From: an uncultured Hyphomicrobiales bacterium
GTDB taxonomy: Bacteria > Pseudomonadota > Alphaproteobacteria > Rhizobiales > Xanthobacteraceae
Reading direction: 5' to 3'
NCBI GenBank assembly: GCA_903929045.1
Contig: CAIYTE010000014.1
Coordinates: forward strand, 1 to 64,000
DNA: 64,000 bases
The notes under the pieces were generated by a model. It was not told the DNA's origin. It worked only from the letters and a program-made list of their open reading frames with translations, and searched no databases. Below are positions 11,342 to 19,650 of the stretch, in pieces. Made by a program: the position numbers and the translations under genes. How positions within the stretch are numbered: position 1 is the first letter of the stretch; the number at the start of each line of letters is the position of its first letter.

Positions 11342-11358
11342 GTTCCGTTTAACGGAAC
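11342..11358. promoter_or_regulatory. Candidate IclR operator, copy 2 (GTTCC-N7-GGAAC)
   Basis: Near-perfect palindrome GTTCCGT-TTA-ACGGAAC between the divergent iclR-like and IPMDH-like genes, 113 bp before the IPMDH-like ATG and 70 bp before the IclR start. A consensus TTGACA (11295-11300) lies upstream on the plus strand without a strong -10. Arms and spacing equal the site at 9433-9449. Confidence 0.6.
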
Positions 11359-11471
11359 CGTGATCGTTTGTCCACCGGACAGCCGCGGCTCAAGCGGCGT
11401 TCGAGGCAAAGAGGGAACCAGCGAACTGCGGCGGCCAGCGTGCCGCCGCCCTTCGCCACCGGGGAAAGCGC

Positions 11472-12527
11472 GTGAAAATCGGAATTTTGCTGGGCGACGA
11501 CGTCGGCCCCGAGGTCGTGCCGGAATGCGTCAAGGTCATGAAAGCGGCTGCGGCGCGCACCGGCCTGCAGATCGAATGGACCGAGTTGCCGATCGGCCGG
11601 CGCGGCCACGAGCTGCACGGCGACACGCTGCCGAAGATCACGGAAGAAACGCTGTGGAAACTCGACGGCTGGATCTTCGGGCCGATCGGCCACGGCACCT
11701 ATCCGCGCAACGACCCCACCTGGGTGATGCCGCCGCTGCGCAAGAAATACGAATTGTTCGCGGCGCTGCGGCCGTCCCGTTCCTTCGCCAACATCAAGTC
11801 GATCCACAAGGACGTCGATATCGTCTTCGTGCGCGAACTGACCGAAGGCATGCTCTATTCGGAAACGGTGGTCGCGGGCTCGGCCGAATTCCGGCCGAAC
11901 GACGACATCACCATCGGCATGCGCGTCATCACGCGCAAGGGCTCGCAACGCGTCGCCCGTGAAGCGTTCGAACTCGCGCGCACGCGGCCGCGCAAGACCG
12001 TCACCGCCGCGCACAAGGAGCCCGTGTACCGGCTGGCCTGCGGCATGTTCGCGGAAGAGTGCCGCAAGGTCGCCAAGGAATATCCGGACGTGACTTTTAA
12101 CGAAGGCATGATCGACACCGTGTCGATGAAGCTCGCCATGGCGCCGCACCAGTACGATGTCGTCGTGACGACCAATCAGTTCGGCGACATTCTCAGCGAT
12201 ATCGGCGCCGGTCTGGTCGGCGGCCTCGGTCTCGCGCCCGGCCTCTGCGTCGGCGAGCGGCAGGCGATGGCGCAATGCACGCATGGTTCGGCGCCCGACA
12301 TCGCCGGCAAGAATATCGGCAATCCCTACGCCATGATCATGTCCGGCCAGATGCTGCTGCAGTGGCTCGGCCGCAAGCACAAAAACGAAAAAGCGGTGGC
12401 CGCGGCCGATCTCATCCAGAAAGCCGTCGAAAAGACCGTCACGGAAGCCAAGCACCTGACGCGCGACCTCGGCGGCACATCGAGCACCACCGAGATGGGC
12501 GACGCCATCGCTGCCGCCATCGCCTGA
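11472..12527 (+). CDS. Isopropylmalate/isocitrate/tartrate dehydrogenase family protein
   Basis: 351-aa decarboxylating beta-hydroxyacid dehydrogenase. Seen: MKIGILLGDDVGPEVVPE (nucleotide and substrate loop), LFAALRPSRSFA (R-x-x-R-like substrate region), VRELTEGMLYSE, the metal-binding block NEGMIDTVSMKLAMAPHQYDVVVTTNQFGDILSDIGAGLVGGLGLAPG and the nucleotide loop HGSAPDIAGKNIGNP. The signature is complete, so it should be active. The neighbours are catabolic rather than leucine-biosynthetic, so a malate/tartrate-type substrate is as likely as isopropylmalate. First gene of a plus-strand run with two acyl-CoA dehydrogenases and a ModA-like gene. Confidence 0.88.
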   Translation: MKIGILLGDDVGPEVVPECVKVMKAAAARTGLQIEWTELPIGRRGHELHGDTLPKITEETLWKLDGWIFGPIGHGTYPRNDPTWVMPPLRKKYELFAALRPSRSFANIKSIHKDVDIVFVRELTEGMLYSETVVAGSAEFRPNDDITIGMRVITRKGSQRVAREAFELARTRPRKTVTAAHKEPVYRLACGMFAEECRKVAKEYPDVTFNEGMIDTVSMKLAMAPHQYDVVVTTNQFGDILSDIGAGLVGGLGLAPGLCVGERQAMAQCTHGSAPDIAGKNIGNPYAMIMSGQMLLQWLGRKHKNEKAVAAADLIQKAVEKTVTEAKHLTRDLGGTSSTTEMGDAIAAAIA

Positions 12528-12565
12528 TCCCCTGTCTTACCGCGCGTGACCAACCGAGAGTGTCC

Positions 12566-13768
12566 ATGTACAGCCTTCATCTGAGCGCCGAGCAGCTCGA
12601 ATTTCGCGACATGATCCGGGATTTCGTCACCCGCGAGGTCACGCCGGTGGCGATCAAGCCGCAGCGGCTCGAACCGCTGGAGCAGCCGTTGCTGACCGAT
12701 CTGCTGGCGCAGGCGGCGCAGATGGGCCTGCGCACCATGGCGCTGTCGGAGGAGAATGGTGGCATTGCCGCCGACGCCCTGACGAGCTGCATCGTGTCGG
12801 AGGAAATTGCTGCCGGAGATCCCGATATTGCCGCGGTTCTCGGTGAGACATCCGCCCTAGGTCATATCCTGTTCGACAAGATGACGACGCCGGATCAAAG
12901 CAAGCGCTTCCTGCCGGATTTCATCGCTGACGACAGCTATCATCTGGCCTTTGCCGATCGTGACGCGGAGGCCGACACGCGTATTGGTGTTGCCTATCAC
13001 CAGAAGCGTTCCGCCTCGGCGCAGGCGGCGAAAGCGATGCGGGCAGGGGAAGGCTGGGTCATCAACGGCGTGAAGATCGGCGTCGTCAACGCGCCGGTCG
13101 CCAAGCTCTTCATCGTTGCGGCGCAGGCCGAAGTGGACGGCAAATCCGGGCTTCATCTGTTCGCGGTGCCGGCCGATTCAGCGGGCGTGAGCGTGACGGC
13201 GCAGCCGCAGGCCAAGCGCGCGCATCACGGCACGGCCGGCGCGGTGACGTTCAAAGAGTGCCGCGTGCCCGCCGACAATCTGCTTAAGGCGGATGCGGCG
13301 GCGATCGAGGCCGCGCGCAGCCGCGTCTACGAACTCGCAATCAATCTCGGCATCGGCCGCGCGGCTTACGACGCGGCGCTGGACTATTCCGGCATCCGCA
13401 TTCAGGGCGGCAAGCGCATCATCGAACATCAGGCCACGGCAACGCGGCTTGCCGATATTGCCATCAGCCTCGACGTGGCGCGCAACACGGTCTGGCGCGC
13501 GGCCTATGCGTCGGACCATCCGGATGCGGTGTCGGACCGCAGCCTGCCGGACGCGCCGCTCGTCGCGATGGCGCGCGTCCATGTCTCGACCGCGATGTAT
13601 CGCGCCGCCAAGGATGCTGCCGAGCTGTTCGGCGCCATGGGCGTCATGCGCGACATGCCGCTGCAAAAGCACATTCACGACGCTTTCATTTGTCTCCGCA
13701 CCGGCGACGGTAACACCGATGCCAAACTGCGCATCGCGGAGATGCTCGCCGGCTTCCAGGCGGCTTGA
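12566..13768 (+). CDS. Acyl-CoA dehydrogenase family protein
   Basis: 400 aa from the ATG at 12566. N-terminal helical domain (LSAEQLEFRDMIRDFVTREVTP), middle beta domain (AMRAGEGWVINGVKIGVVNAPVAKLFIV) and C-terminal helical domain (NLGIGRAAYDAALDYSGIRIQGGKRIIEHQATATRLADI) are present. The middle-domain FAD motif is atypical (YHLAFADRDAEADTRIGV instead of the usual A-x-TEP-x-AGSD), so electron-transfer chemistry is not assured. Follows the IPMDH-like gene by 38 bp and precedes a second acyl-CoA dehydrogenase by 15 bp, indicating an operon. Confidence 0.85.
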   Translation: MYSLHLSAEQLEFRDMIRDFVTREVTPVAIKPQRLEPLEQPLLTDLLAQAAQMGLRTMALSEENGGIAADALTSCIVSEEIAAGDPDIAAVLGETSALGHILFDKMTTPDQSKRFLPDFIADDSYHLAFADRDAEADTRIGVAYHQKRSASAQAAKAMRAGEGWVINGVKIGVVNAPVAKLFIVAAQAEVDGKSGLHLFAVPADSAGVSVTAQPQAKRAHHGTAGAVTFKECRVPADNLLKADAAAIEAARSRVYELAINLGIGRAAYDAALDYSGIRIQGGKRIIEHQATATRLADIAISLDVARNTVWRAAYASDHPDAVSDRSLPDAPLVAMARVHVSTAMYRAAKDAAELFGAMGVMRDMPLQKHIHDAFICLRTGDGNTDAKLRIAEMLAGFQAA

Positions 13769-13783
13769 GACAGGACCATTCCC

Positions 13784-14962
13784 ATGGATTTCTCGTTGAA
13801 CGAAGAGCAACGCGCCTGGCAGATGAAGGCGCGGAAATTCGCGGAGGACGTGCTGCGCCCGGCCTCGTTGGCGCGGGACCGCATCGCCGATCCAGCCAAG
13901 ACCATCGACTGGGAGATCATCAAGAAGGGCTCCAAGCTCGGCTTCCGCACGGCAGTGGTGCCGAAGGAGTATGGCGGCCACGCCATCGACTTCGTGACGC
14001 AAGCTCTGGTGATGGCGGAACTGGCGCGCGGCGACAGTGCCATGTCGAAGGCCTTCAGCCAGTGCTGGAAGTGGAGCCATCTTATCTCGCAGGCCTGTAC
14101 GCAGGATCAGAAGGACCGCTTCCTCAAGCCGTTCATGGAAGACGACACCTTCGTGCTTGGCAAAGGCATCACCGAACCGAGTGGCGGTTCCGACAACCGT
14201 CTGCCGCCGGACGACCCGAAGGCCGGCGTCAAGTTGCGCGGCGAGCGGCAGGGCGACACCTGGATCCTCAATGGCGAGAAGACCTTCATCGCCAACGGCA
14301 ATGTCGGCAAGCTGTTCTTTCTCGACGTGCGCACCGATCCGAACGCGCCCTTGCGCAACGCGGTGACGTTATTCTTAATACCGAAAGACACGCCGGGCTT
14401 TCGCGTCGGCAAGGTGTTTAACAAGAGCGGCTGGCGCTTCTATCAGAACGGCGAAATGATCTTCGAGAATGCGCGCGTGCCGCACGCCAACGTCATCGGA
14501 CAGGTGAACGGCGCCTACGCCAACAGCACCGGCGATGCGTCGGGCGATCTGTTCGGCGACCTCGAACTGGCGGCCAATGCGCTCGGCGTCTGTGACGCCG
14601 CCTGCGAGCAATCGATCGATCTGGCCCGCACCGCGACGCAAGGCGGCAAGTTGCTGAAGGAGCAGCAGTCTGTACAGCTCAAGATCGGCCGCATGTCGGC
14701 GCTGACGGAGGCGTTGCGGTCCTTCGTGCTGCGCGTCGCCTATGAGCACGACCAGCGGGCGCATTCGGCGAACGCCGGTCTCGTCATGAACCTCGCCACC
14801 GACATCATTCAGGAAGTCGCAGAGCTGAATGCCGATGTGCATGACGCGGCGGGTATTTTGGATGAAAATGCCGACAAACTGGTCCGTGACGCGTTCATCT
14901 GGTCGCATCTGGCCGGCGACGCGGTGCAGCGCATGAAGGTCGCCCGGCGTGTGCTGAAGTGA
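13784..14962 (+). CDS. Acyl-CoA dehydrogenase family protein
   Basis: 392 aa. It carries the standard FAD/substrate motif (FVLGKGITEPSGGSDNRLP, residues about 123-141), followed by an extended loop, then GDTWILNGEKTFIANGNVGKLFFLDV. The C-terminal domain includes QSVQLKIGRMSALTEALRSFVLRVA. FAD-dependent oxidation of an acyl-CoA thioester is the expected reaction, passing electrons to ETF. With the atypical partner just upstream it may form a hetero-oligomer, as seen for steroid side-chain degrading acyl-CoA dehydrogenases. Its TGA overlaps the next gene's GTG start (GTGA, 14959-14962). Confidence 0.88.
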   Translation: MDFSLNEEQRAWQMKARKFAEDVLRPASLARDRIADPAKTIDWEIIKKGSKLGFRTAVVPKEYGGHAIDFVTQALVMAELARGDSAMSKAFSQCWKWSHLISQACTQDQKDRFLKPFMEDDTFVLGKGITEPSGGSDNRLPPDDPKAGVKLRGERQGDTWILNGEKTFIANGNVGKLFFLDVRTDPNAPLRNAVTLFLIPKDTPGFRVGKVFNKSGWRFYQNGEMIFENARVPHANVIGQVNGAYANSTGDASGDLFGDLELAANALGVCDAACEQSIDLARTATQGGKLLKEQQSVQLKIGRMSALTEALRSFVLRVAYEHDQRAHSANAGLVMNLATDIIQEVAELNADVHDAAGILDENADKLVRDAFIWSHLAGDAVQRMKVARRVLK

Positions 14963-15732
14963 ACGTGAGCCGCTATGCTGCGGTCTGGATCGCTCTCGTC
15001 TGGATCGCGCATGTGAACGCCGCCGCCGCAACCGAACTCAAAATCCTGACGGCGGGTGCGTTCAAGCATTTCCCGATCGCCATGGCGCAGGCCTTCGAGA
15101 CGCGGACCGGGACCAAGGTCGTCATCGACAACGACACGGCAGGTGGGCTGGTCAAACGCATCAATGGCGGCGAGGCTTTCGATGTGGCGTTTGTCAGCCG
15201 TGCGGCGGGCGACACCTTGATGGCCGGTGGTGACCTTGCCCCGGACATCAAAATCGAGATCGGCAAGATCGGCGTTGGCCTTGTCGTCAAAGAGGGGAGG
15301 CCGCGGCCAGATATCGGCACGGTCGATGCCTTCAAGCAGGCGCTGCTCGCGGCAAAGTCGCTTTCCTATCCCGACCCGGCCAGCGGCGGTTCGGCGGGCA
15401 TCTATGCCGCCGGATTGATCCAGCGGCTCGGCCTGGCCAGTCAGGTCGGCCCCAAGACCCGGCTCGTTCCCGGCGATGTCCGGCTGATCGAACCGGTAGC
15501 GAAAGGCGAGGTCGAGCTCGGCATCTATCCGGTGGCGGAAATCAAAGCGACGGCAGGCGTGACGTTGGTTGGCCCGCTACCAGAAGAGATTCAGAATTAC
15601 ACGACCTATGTCGTCGTCATGAGCAAAGAGACAAAGCAGACTGAGGCCGCAAAGGTCTTCGTGGCCTTTGTCACGGGGCCGTCCGCAGCGGCGGTGCTGA
15701 CGTCGCAGGGCATGGTGCCGGCGAGGCGTTAG
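14959..15732 (+). CDS. ModA-like periplasmic substrate-binding protein
   Basis: 257 aa, GTG start coupled to the upstream acyl-CoA dehydrogenase stop. The hydrophobic leader at residues 5-25 (AAVWIALVWIAHVNAAAAT) is a signal peptide. The body reads like molybdate/sulfate-type binding proteins: LKILTAGAFKHFPIAMAQAFETRTG, FDVAFVSRAAGDTLMAGG, SLSYPDPASGGSAGIYAAGLIQRLG, GEVELGIYPVAEI. No modB or modC permease/ATPase follows, so the ligand and partner are unknown; organic-anion sensing is as likely as molybdate import. Its stop overlaps the convergent 631-aa gene by 4 bp. Confidence 0.8.
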   Translation: MNVSRYAAVWIALVWIAHVNAAAATELKILTAGAFKHFPIAMAQAFETRTGTKVVIDNDTAGGLVKRINGGEAFDVAFVSRAAGDTLMAGGDLAPDIKIEIGKIGVGLVVKEGRPRPDIGTVDAFKQALLAAKSLSYPDPASGGSAGIYAAGLIQRLGLASQVGPKTRLVPGDVRLIEPVAKGEVELGIYPVAEIKATAGVTLVGPLPEEIQNYTTYVVVMSKETKQTEAAKVFVAFVTGPSAAAVLTSQGMVPARR

Positions 15733-17624
15733 CCGCGCGCCGGCCGCCGCCGTTCGTGGAACCAGGCGCGGACCTTGGTCATCTTGGCGCGCTGGGCCGC
15801 GGGCGCGAATTTCTTGCAGGTCGCGGCCTCCGGCGTGTTCGGCGAGGCGCCCCAGCGCAGCTCGACGCAATCGTTCGGATTGTAGGCCATCTCCAGCAGC
15901 GAGGCGCGGTCGCTCATGTCCTTGAGCGACAGCGACCACGGCGAGCCGTCGCTGCGCGTATAGGTGAACTTGCGCGCGGGCAGTTCCGAGGCGAGCACGT
16001 TCTGCAGTTCGGCCTTCACGTCCGCCGCGCTTTTGCCCGTAGGCATGGCGTAGCGTTCCGGCCGGCGCGCCACCCGGTCCGGATAGTGGTTGACGACGTC
16101 GAGCGCGATCAGCAGGCGCAGGTCGCGCGACGGCGTCGAGAAATCTTCCCACGCCCCGATGGTTTCGAAGAGGGCCGGGCCGTCCGGCATTTCGGCGGTG
16201 CGGCCGCTCGCCTGGAATTTGCGGCCGTTCTCCACCGAGGTCACGCGCACCTTGGCTTGCTCGTCGAGCGAGGCGATGGCGTCCTTGATGGCGGCGAGCG
16301 GCTCCAGCGGCGCCGGCGACATCACGTCGTCCATGCGGTCGTAGAAGTCCTCGATGCCGAGTTTCGACTGCTCAAGCGAGAAGTCGGCATATTGCGGGTT
16401 CTTCGCGATCTCGTCGTTAGTCATGCGCCGCAGTCCGCCGCTCTTGGCCTTGACCACCGGGCGGAAGCGCTTGAAGCCGGCGCTGCCGAGCGCGGGATCC
16501 TGCGCGAACAGGAAGTTGCCGCGCCAGTAGCGCTTGCGCGCCACCGTGCCGTCGGGCTGGCCGTCGACCGCGAGAATGATGCCGGCGTCACCGCCGCTCT
16601 GCGGGATGCGCTGCACGATCATCAGGATGTGACCGTAAGGGTCGGCATAGACGGTGCCGGGCCGCAGTGTCTCCTGTTTGAGCGGCACGGGGTAGTAATC
16701 GGTGTTGTTGTCGGCGGCGAGCGTGCGCGCCGATCCGGAGTGAACGCCGTTGGCGAGATTGGGCAGGTACCGCGCGAACGATGCGGCGAGACCGGCGCGT
16801 TTCGGCGCAACGGGCGCGGCGGCAGGCTGCGCCGTGCCAGCGGGCGCGGAAGCATCGGGCGCCGCCTGCGCGCTCGGCGTCGCCGGGCTCATGATGCTGG
16901 TCCAGGTCGGACAGGTCGGCGCGCGGCCGCCGCCGCCGCGCGAGCAGACCGAATAAGCGAAGGGCAGGCCCATCTTGAAGGCGAAATAGGCGCGCAGGAA
17001 ATAGGGCAGGTCGGCGCAATCCGGGCGCAGAATAATGCCCATCGAGTCTTCGCCGATGCCGAGATGGTTGAACAGCATGTTGCGCGCGGGATCGCGCAAG
17101 ACAACGTGCAGCGCCGGCCAGGACGGCGTGGCGTCGAGCGGATCGTCGAACAGTTTCTCGATCCAGGCCGAGAACAGATTTTCCGTCGCGCGATTCCACT
17201 CGGCATGGATCGGCCAGATGCTGCCCGAGGTCTCCTGCGGGCGCGGCGGCGCTTCGTTGCGCACGACGATGTCGCGCGTGACGGTGCCGCAGCTGCGCAC
17301 GAGCGAGGCGCGCCAGGTGCCGGCGGTCGGTGTTTTAGCTTCCGCGATCCAGTAATACGGAAGCGCGCCGTAGCGGCCTTTGGACTTGCTCGCGACGCTG
17401 CCGTCCGGCGCGATCAGGGACAGTTCGCCTTCGACCTGCTTTTCCGAGGCGACGATGACGCGCAGCGGCGCGCCCTTCCACGGCGTGACCGGCGAGGGCA
17501 GAACGGCGATTTCGCTGGCGTCGTCACAGGCGCCTTGCGCGCGCGCGTCCGCCACCGGGAGCAGGACAACCGCGCCCGCGATCGTCAGCCATGCTGTCGC
17601 GGCAATCCGGCGTGCTGAAAGCAA
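15729..17624 (-). CDS. Secreted hypothetical protein, possible papain-like fold (631 aa)
   Basis: No named family recognised. Signal peptide at residues 1-30 (cleavage after ARAQ). The next 100 residues look like a beta-rich domain (LSLIAPDGSV...GRYGALPYYWIAEA). A central block has DCADLPYFLRAYFAFKMGLPF, then a Pro/Ala-rich linker, then YADPYGHILMIVQR and ILAVDGQPDG. Cys in DCADL, His in GHILMI and a following Asp resemble the NlpC/P60 catalytic order, so a periplasmic cysteine amidase or peptidase is my inference. Two Cys pairs suggest disulfides. The next minus-strand gene upstream encodes another secreted protein of similar type. Confidence 0.75.
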   Translation of the reverse strand: MLSARRIAATAWLTIAGAVVLLPVADARAQGACDDASEIAVLPSPVTPWKGAPLRVIVASEKQVEGELSLIAPDGSVASKSKGRYGALPYYWIAEAKTPTAGTWRASLVRSCGTVTRDIVVRNEAPPRPQETSGSIWPIHAEWNRATENLFSAWIEKLFDDPLDATPSWPALHVVLRDPARNMLFNHLGIGEDSMGIILRPDCADLPYFLRAYFAFKMGLPFAYSVCSRGGGGRAPTCPTWTSIMSPATPSAQAAPDASAPAGTAQPAAAPVAPKRAGLAASFARYLPNLANGVHSGSARTLAADNNTDYYPVPLKQETLRPGTVYADPYGHILMIVQRIPQSGGDAGIILAVDGQPDGTVARKRYWRGNFLFAQDPALGSAGFKRFRPVVKAKSGGLRRMTNDEIAKNPQYADFSLEQSKLGIEDFYDRMDDVMSPAPLEPLAAIKDAIASLDEQAKVRVTSVENGRKFQASGRTAEMPDGPALFETIGAWEDFSTPSRDLRLLIALDVVNHYPDRVARRPERYAMPTGKSAADVKAELQNVLASELPARKFTYTRSDGSPWSLSLKDMSDRASLLEMAYNPNDCVELRWGASPNTPEAATCKKFAPAAQRAKMTKVRAWFHERRRPARG

Positions 17625-17684
17625 AGGAGCCTCCCTGTCTATCTCGACTGCGCGGCGGCAGTACCGGCGAAAACTATGGCCGAA

Positions 17685-18776
17685 TTAGCGCACTTGTAGC
17701 AGGACAAACCATTTCTTGTCGTTGAGCGAGCACTTGGTGGGCTGGCGCGGCGCATTGGCCGCCGGCAGTTCCAGCGCCCAGCGGTTCGCCCCGCCGCAAT
17801 GGCCTTTCTGCGCCAGCGGGAATTTCAGATCGCGGCGCAGGTTCAACTGTCGCGCGGTGATCGACTGCGCCACATTGCCGCCGATCGTGTACATGCGGTG
17901 CGCCTTGGCATCGATGCGGGCGACGACCTCGCAATGGGCGCGGCGCACCGAACGCGTTTCACTCTTGGTCTCGATCTCCTGGCGGATGCGCTCACGCACA
18001 TCCTTGTCGCTCATCGCGGCCAATGTCGGCTCGCGCTGCTCGCACAGGATATCGCCGATGCGCGGCTTGGTCGTGGCGACCGGGCAGGCGCGGTTGAGAT
18101 GGGGAGTGCCGGTCTGCTTGTCGGCTTCTTCCACGCTGGCGGTGAAGGCGTCGTAGATATAGGCGCGGTGTGCGTTCGAGTACCGGAACGTGTTCTCCGC
18201 GACACCGGATTGCCGGACGACATAACTGATGAAGGCCGCCGACCACGGCGTGTCGATCATGGCGGCGCGGATCGCGGCTTCGCGCAGGACTTCGCGCTCC
18301 TGCGGGTCCTGCTCATTGTCGGCGGCCTTGAGCAGCCGGGCGGCCGATGTGCGCAGCAACTCGGAGCCCTGCGTGTCCGGCTTGAAGGCCGAGGCGTCGC
18401 GGTAGCCGCGCACTTCGAGCTTGTCCCAGGGTTCGTTGTCGAACAGCGAGCGCCAGTATTTCGACACTTGTTGCCAGCCGGCCTGGCCAAGGCCGGTGGG
18501 CGGCTTGCCGCCGCCGTCATCTTCTTCGTGCTCCGCCTCGGTCAGACCGAAGTGAAACAGACGCCCGGCGGCGTCGATCTCGTGGCCGTCGAATGCCTTG
18601 AACTCGTCGATGGCGTTTTGCGCGATGCGCTTGGCGGCGTCGCTGGGCGGCTTGGCCGCGGTGGTGTTGCAGTTGGCCTGCACCGTTTTCCAGAAGGCGA
18701 CCGGCGTGGTCTGCGCCGAGGCCTGCTGGGCGACCAGACAGGTCGCCACCATAAAGGTGCAGGCTAGAATACGCAT
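17685..18776 (-). CDS. Secreted DUF2272-like protein (363 aa)
   Basis: Signal peptide at residues 1-21 (AQQASAQ). The core TPWSAAFISYVVRQSGVAENTFRYSNAHRAYI matches the DUF2272/CHAP-like signature, in which W-S-A-A-F precedes a helix and S-x-A-H carries the conserved His. The C-terminal HCEVVARIDAKAHRMYTIGGNVAQSITARQL supplies the matching His-strand element seen in papain-like amidases. The usual nucleophile Cys is not at W-(S/C)-A, so catalysis may be lost or the fold only borrowed. Sixty bp upstream of the 631-aa secreted gene, same strand, likely one transcript. Confidence 0.78.
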   Translation of the reverse strand: MRILACTFMVATCLVAQQASAQTTPVAFWKTVQANCNTTAAKPPSDAAKRIAQNAIDEFKAFDGHEIDAAGRLFHFGLTEAEHEEDDGGGKPPTGLGQAGWQQVSKYWRSLFDNEPWDKLEVRGYRDASAFKPDTQGSELLRTSAARLLKAADNEQDPQEREVLREAAIRAAMIDTPWSAAFISYVVRQSGVAENTFRYSNAHRAYIYDAFTASVEEADKQTGTPHLNRACPVATTKPRIGDILCEQREPTLAAMSDKDVRERIRQEIETKSETRSVRRAHCEVVARIDAKAHRMYTIGGNVAQSITARQLNLRRDLKFPLAQKGHCGGANRWALELPAANAPRQPTKCSLNDKKWFVLLQVR

Positions 18777-18894
18777 GGTTCCCCCGGGACGGCCGACCGG
18801 CAGGCTTTAGTATAGCCCGGCCCGGAATGCGAGGGGACAGCCGGGGTGCCAGAAACGGCCTATTGGGCGGGGCCGCGAGGGCCCGCTGGCCGGC

Positions 18895-19650
18895 CTATTT
18901 TCCCGACCAGTGGACGAAGCGGCGTTCGATGGTCAGGAACAGCAGGTTCAGGCCATAGCCCAATGCGCCGGAAGCAAAGATGGCCGCGTACATCCGGGGC
19001 ATCTCGAACAACTGCTGGGCCTCGAACACGCTGTGGCCGAGCCCGTCCTGCGAGCCGATGAACATTTCGGCGACCACGATGATGACGAGCGCCAGCGACA
19101 CGCCATTGCGCAGCCCGACGAAGGTCTGCGGCAGCGATTCAAACAGCATGACGTCGAACAAAACCCGCAGCCGCGAGGCGCCCATGACCTTGGCGGCGAG
19201 CAGGCGGGTCTTGCGGGCGTTCATGACGCCGTAGGCGACGTTGAACAGAATGACGAGAATGGCGCCGAAGGCGGCGACCGAAATCTTGGTTTCGTCGCCG
19301 ACGCCGAACAGCACGAGGAACAGCGGAAACATCGCCGAAGCCGGCGTCGAGCGAAAGAAGTCGATGACGAACTCGAGCGAACGGTACAGCCGCTCCGAGG
19401 AGCCGAGCAGGATGCCGAGCGGAATGCCGATCACTGCGGCGATCAATGTCGCCATCAAGGTGCGATAGACCGTTTTGACGAAATCGAAGCCGAGCACGCC
19501 GTACATGCCCTTGTAGAACGCCTTGCCGGCTTCGACCGGAGACGGCAGCAGCACGGGATCGACGACCTTGAGCGACGTGGCGATAAACCAGACGCCGAAT
19601 AGGATGACCACACCAATGACGGGGAGAAAGGGCTCGAATTTTTCTTTCAT
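18895..19650 (-). CDS. ABC transporter permease, nitrate/sulfonate/taurine class
   Basis: 251 aa, about six membrane segments. The EAA coupling loop is visible as LLAAKVMGASRLRVLFDVML followed by FESLPQTFVGLRNG, which docks the ATPase. Members of the SsuC/TauC/ThiX group pair with NMT1-like binding proteins. Its ATG overlaps the ATPase stop (ATGA at 19647-19650), so the two are translationally coupled. Last gene of the minus-strand operon that begins with the binding protein at 21576. Confidence 0.92.
   Translation of the reverse strand: MKEKFEPFLPVIGVVILFGVWFIATSLKVVDPVLLPSPVEAGKAFYKGMYGVLGFDFVKTVYRTLMATLIAAVIGIPLGILLGSSERLYRSLEFVIDFFRSTPASAMFPLFLVLFGVGDETKISVAAFGAILVILFNVAYGVMNARKTRLLAAKVMGASRLRVLFDVMLFESLPQTFVGLRNGVSLALVIIVVAEMFIGSQDGLGHSVFEAQQLFEMPRMYAAIFASGALGYGLNLLFLTIERRFVHWSGK

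Noticed and set aside
15756-17618. Long open frame opposite the 631-aa secreted protein
   Set aside because: It is the complementary shadow of a gene with signal peptide and coherent motifs; its translation is Arg/Gly-rich with no domain. The same holds for the long plus frames opposite opgH (32022-34589) and the hydroxylase (56170-58764), and the minus frame under the RND pump (3400-5523).
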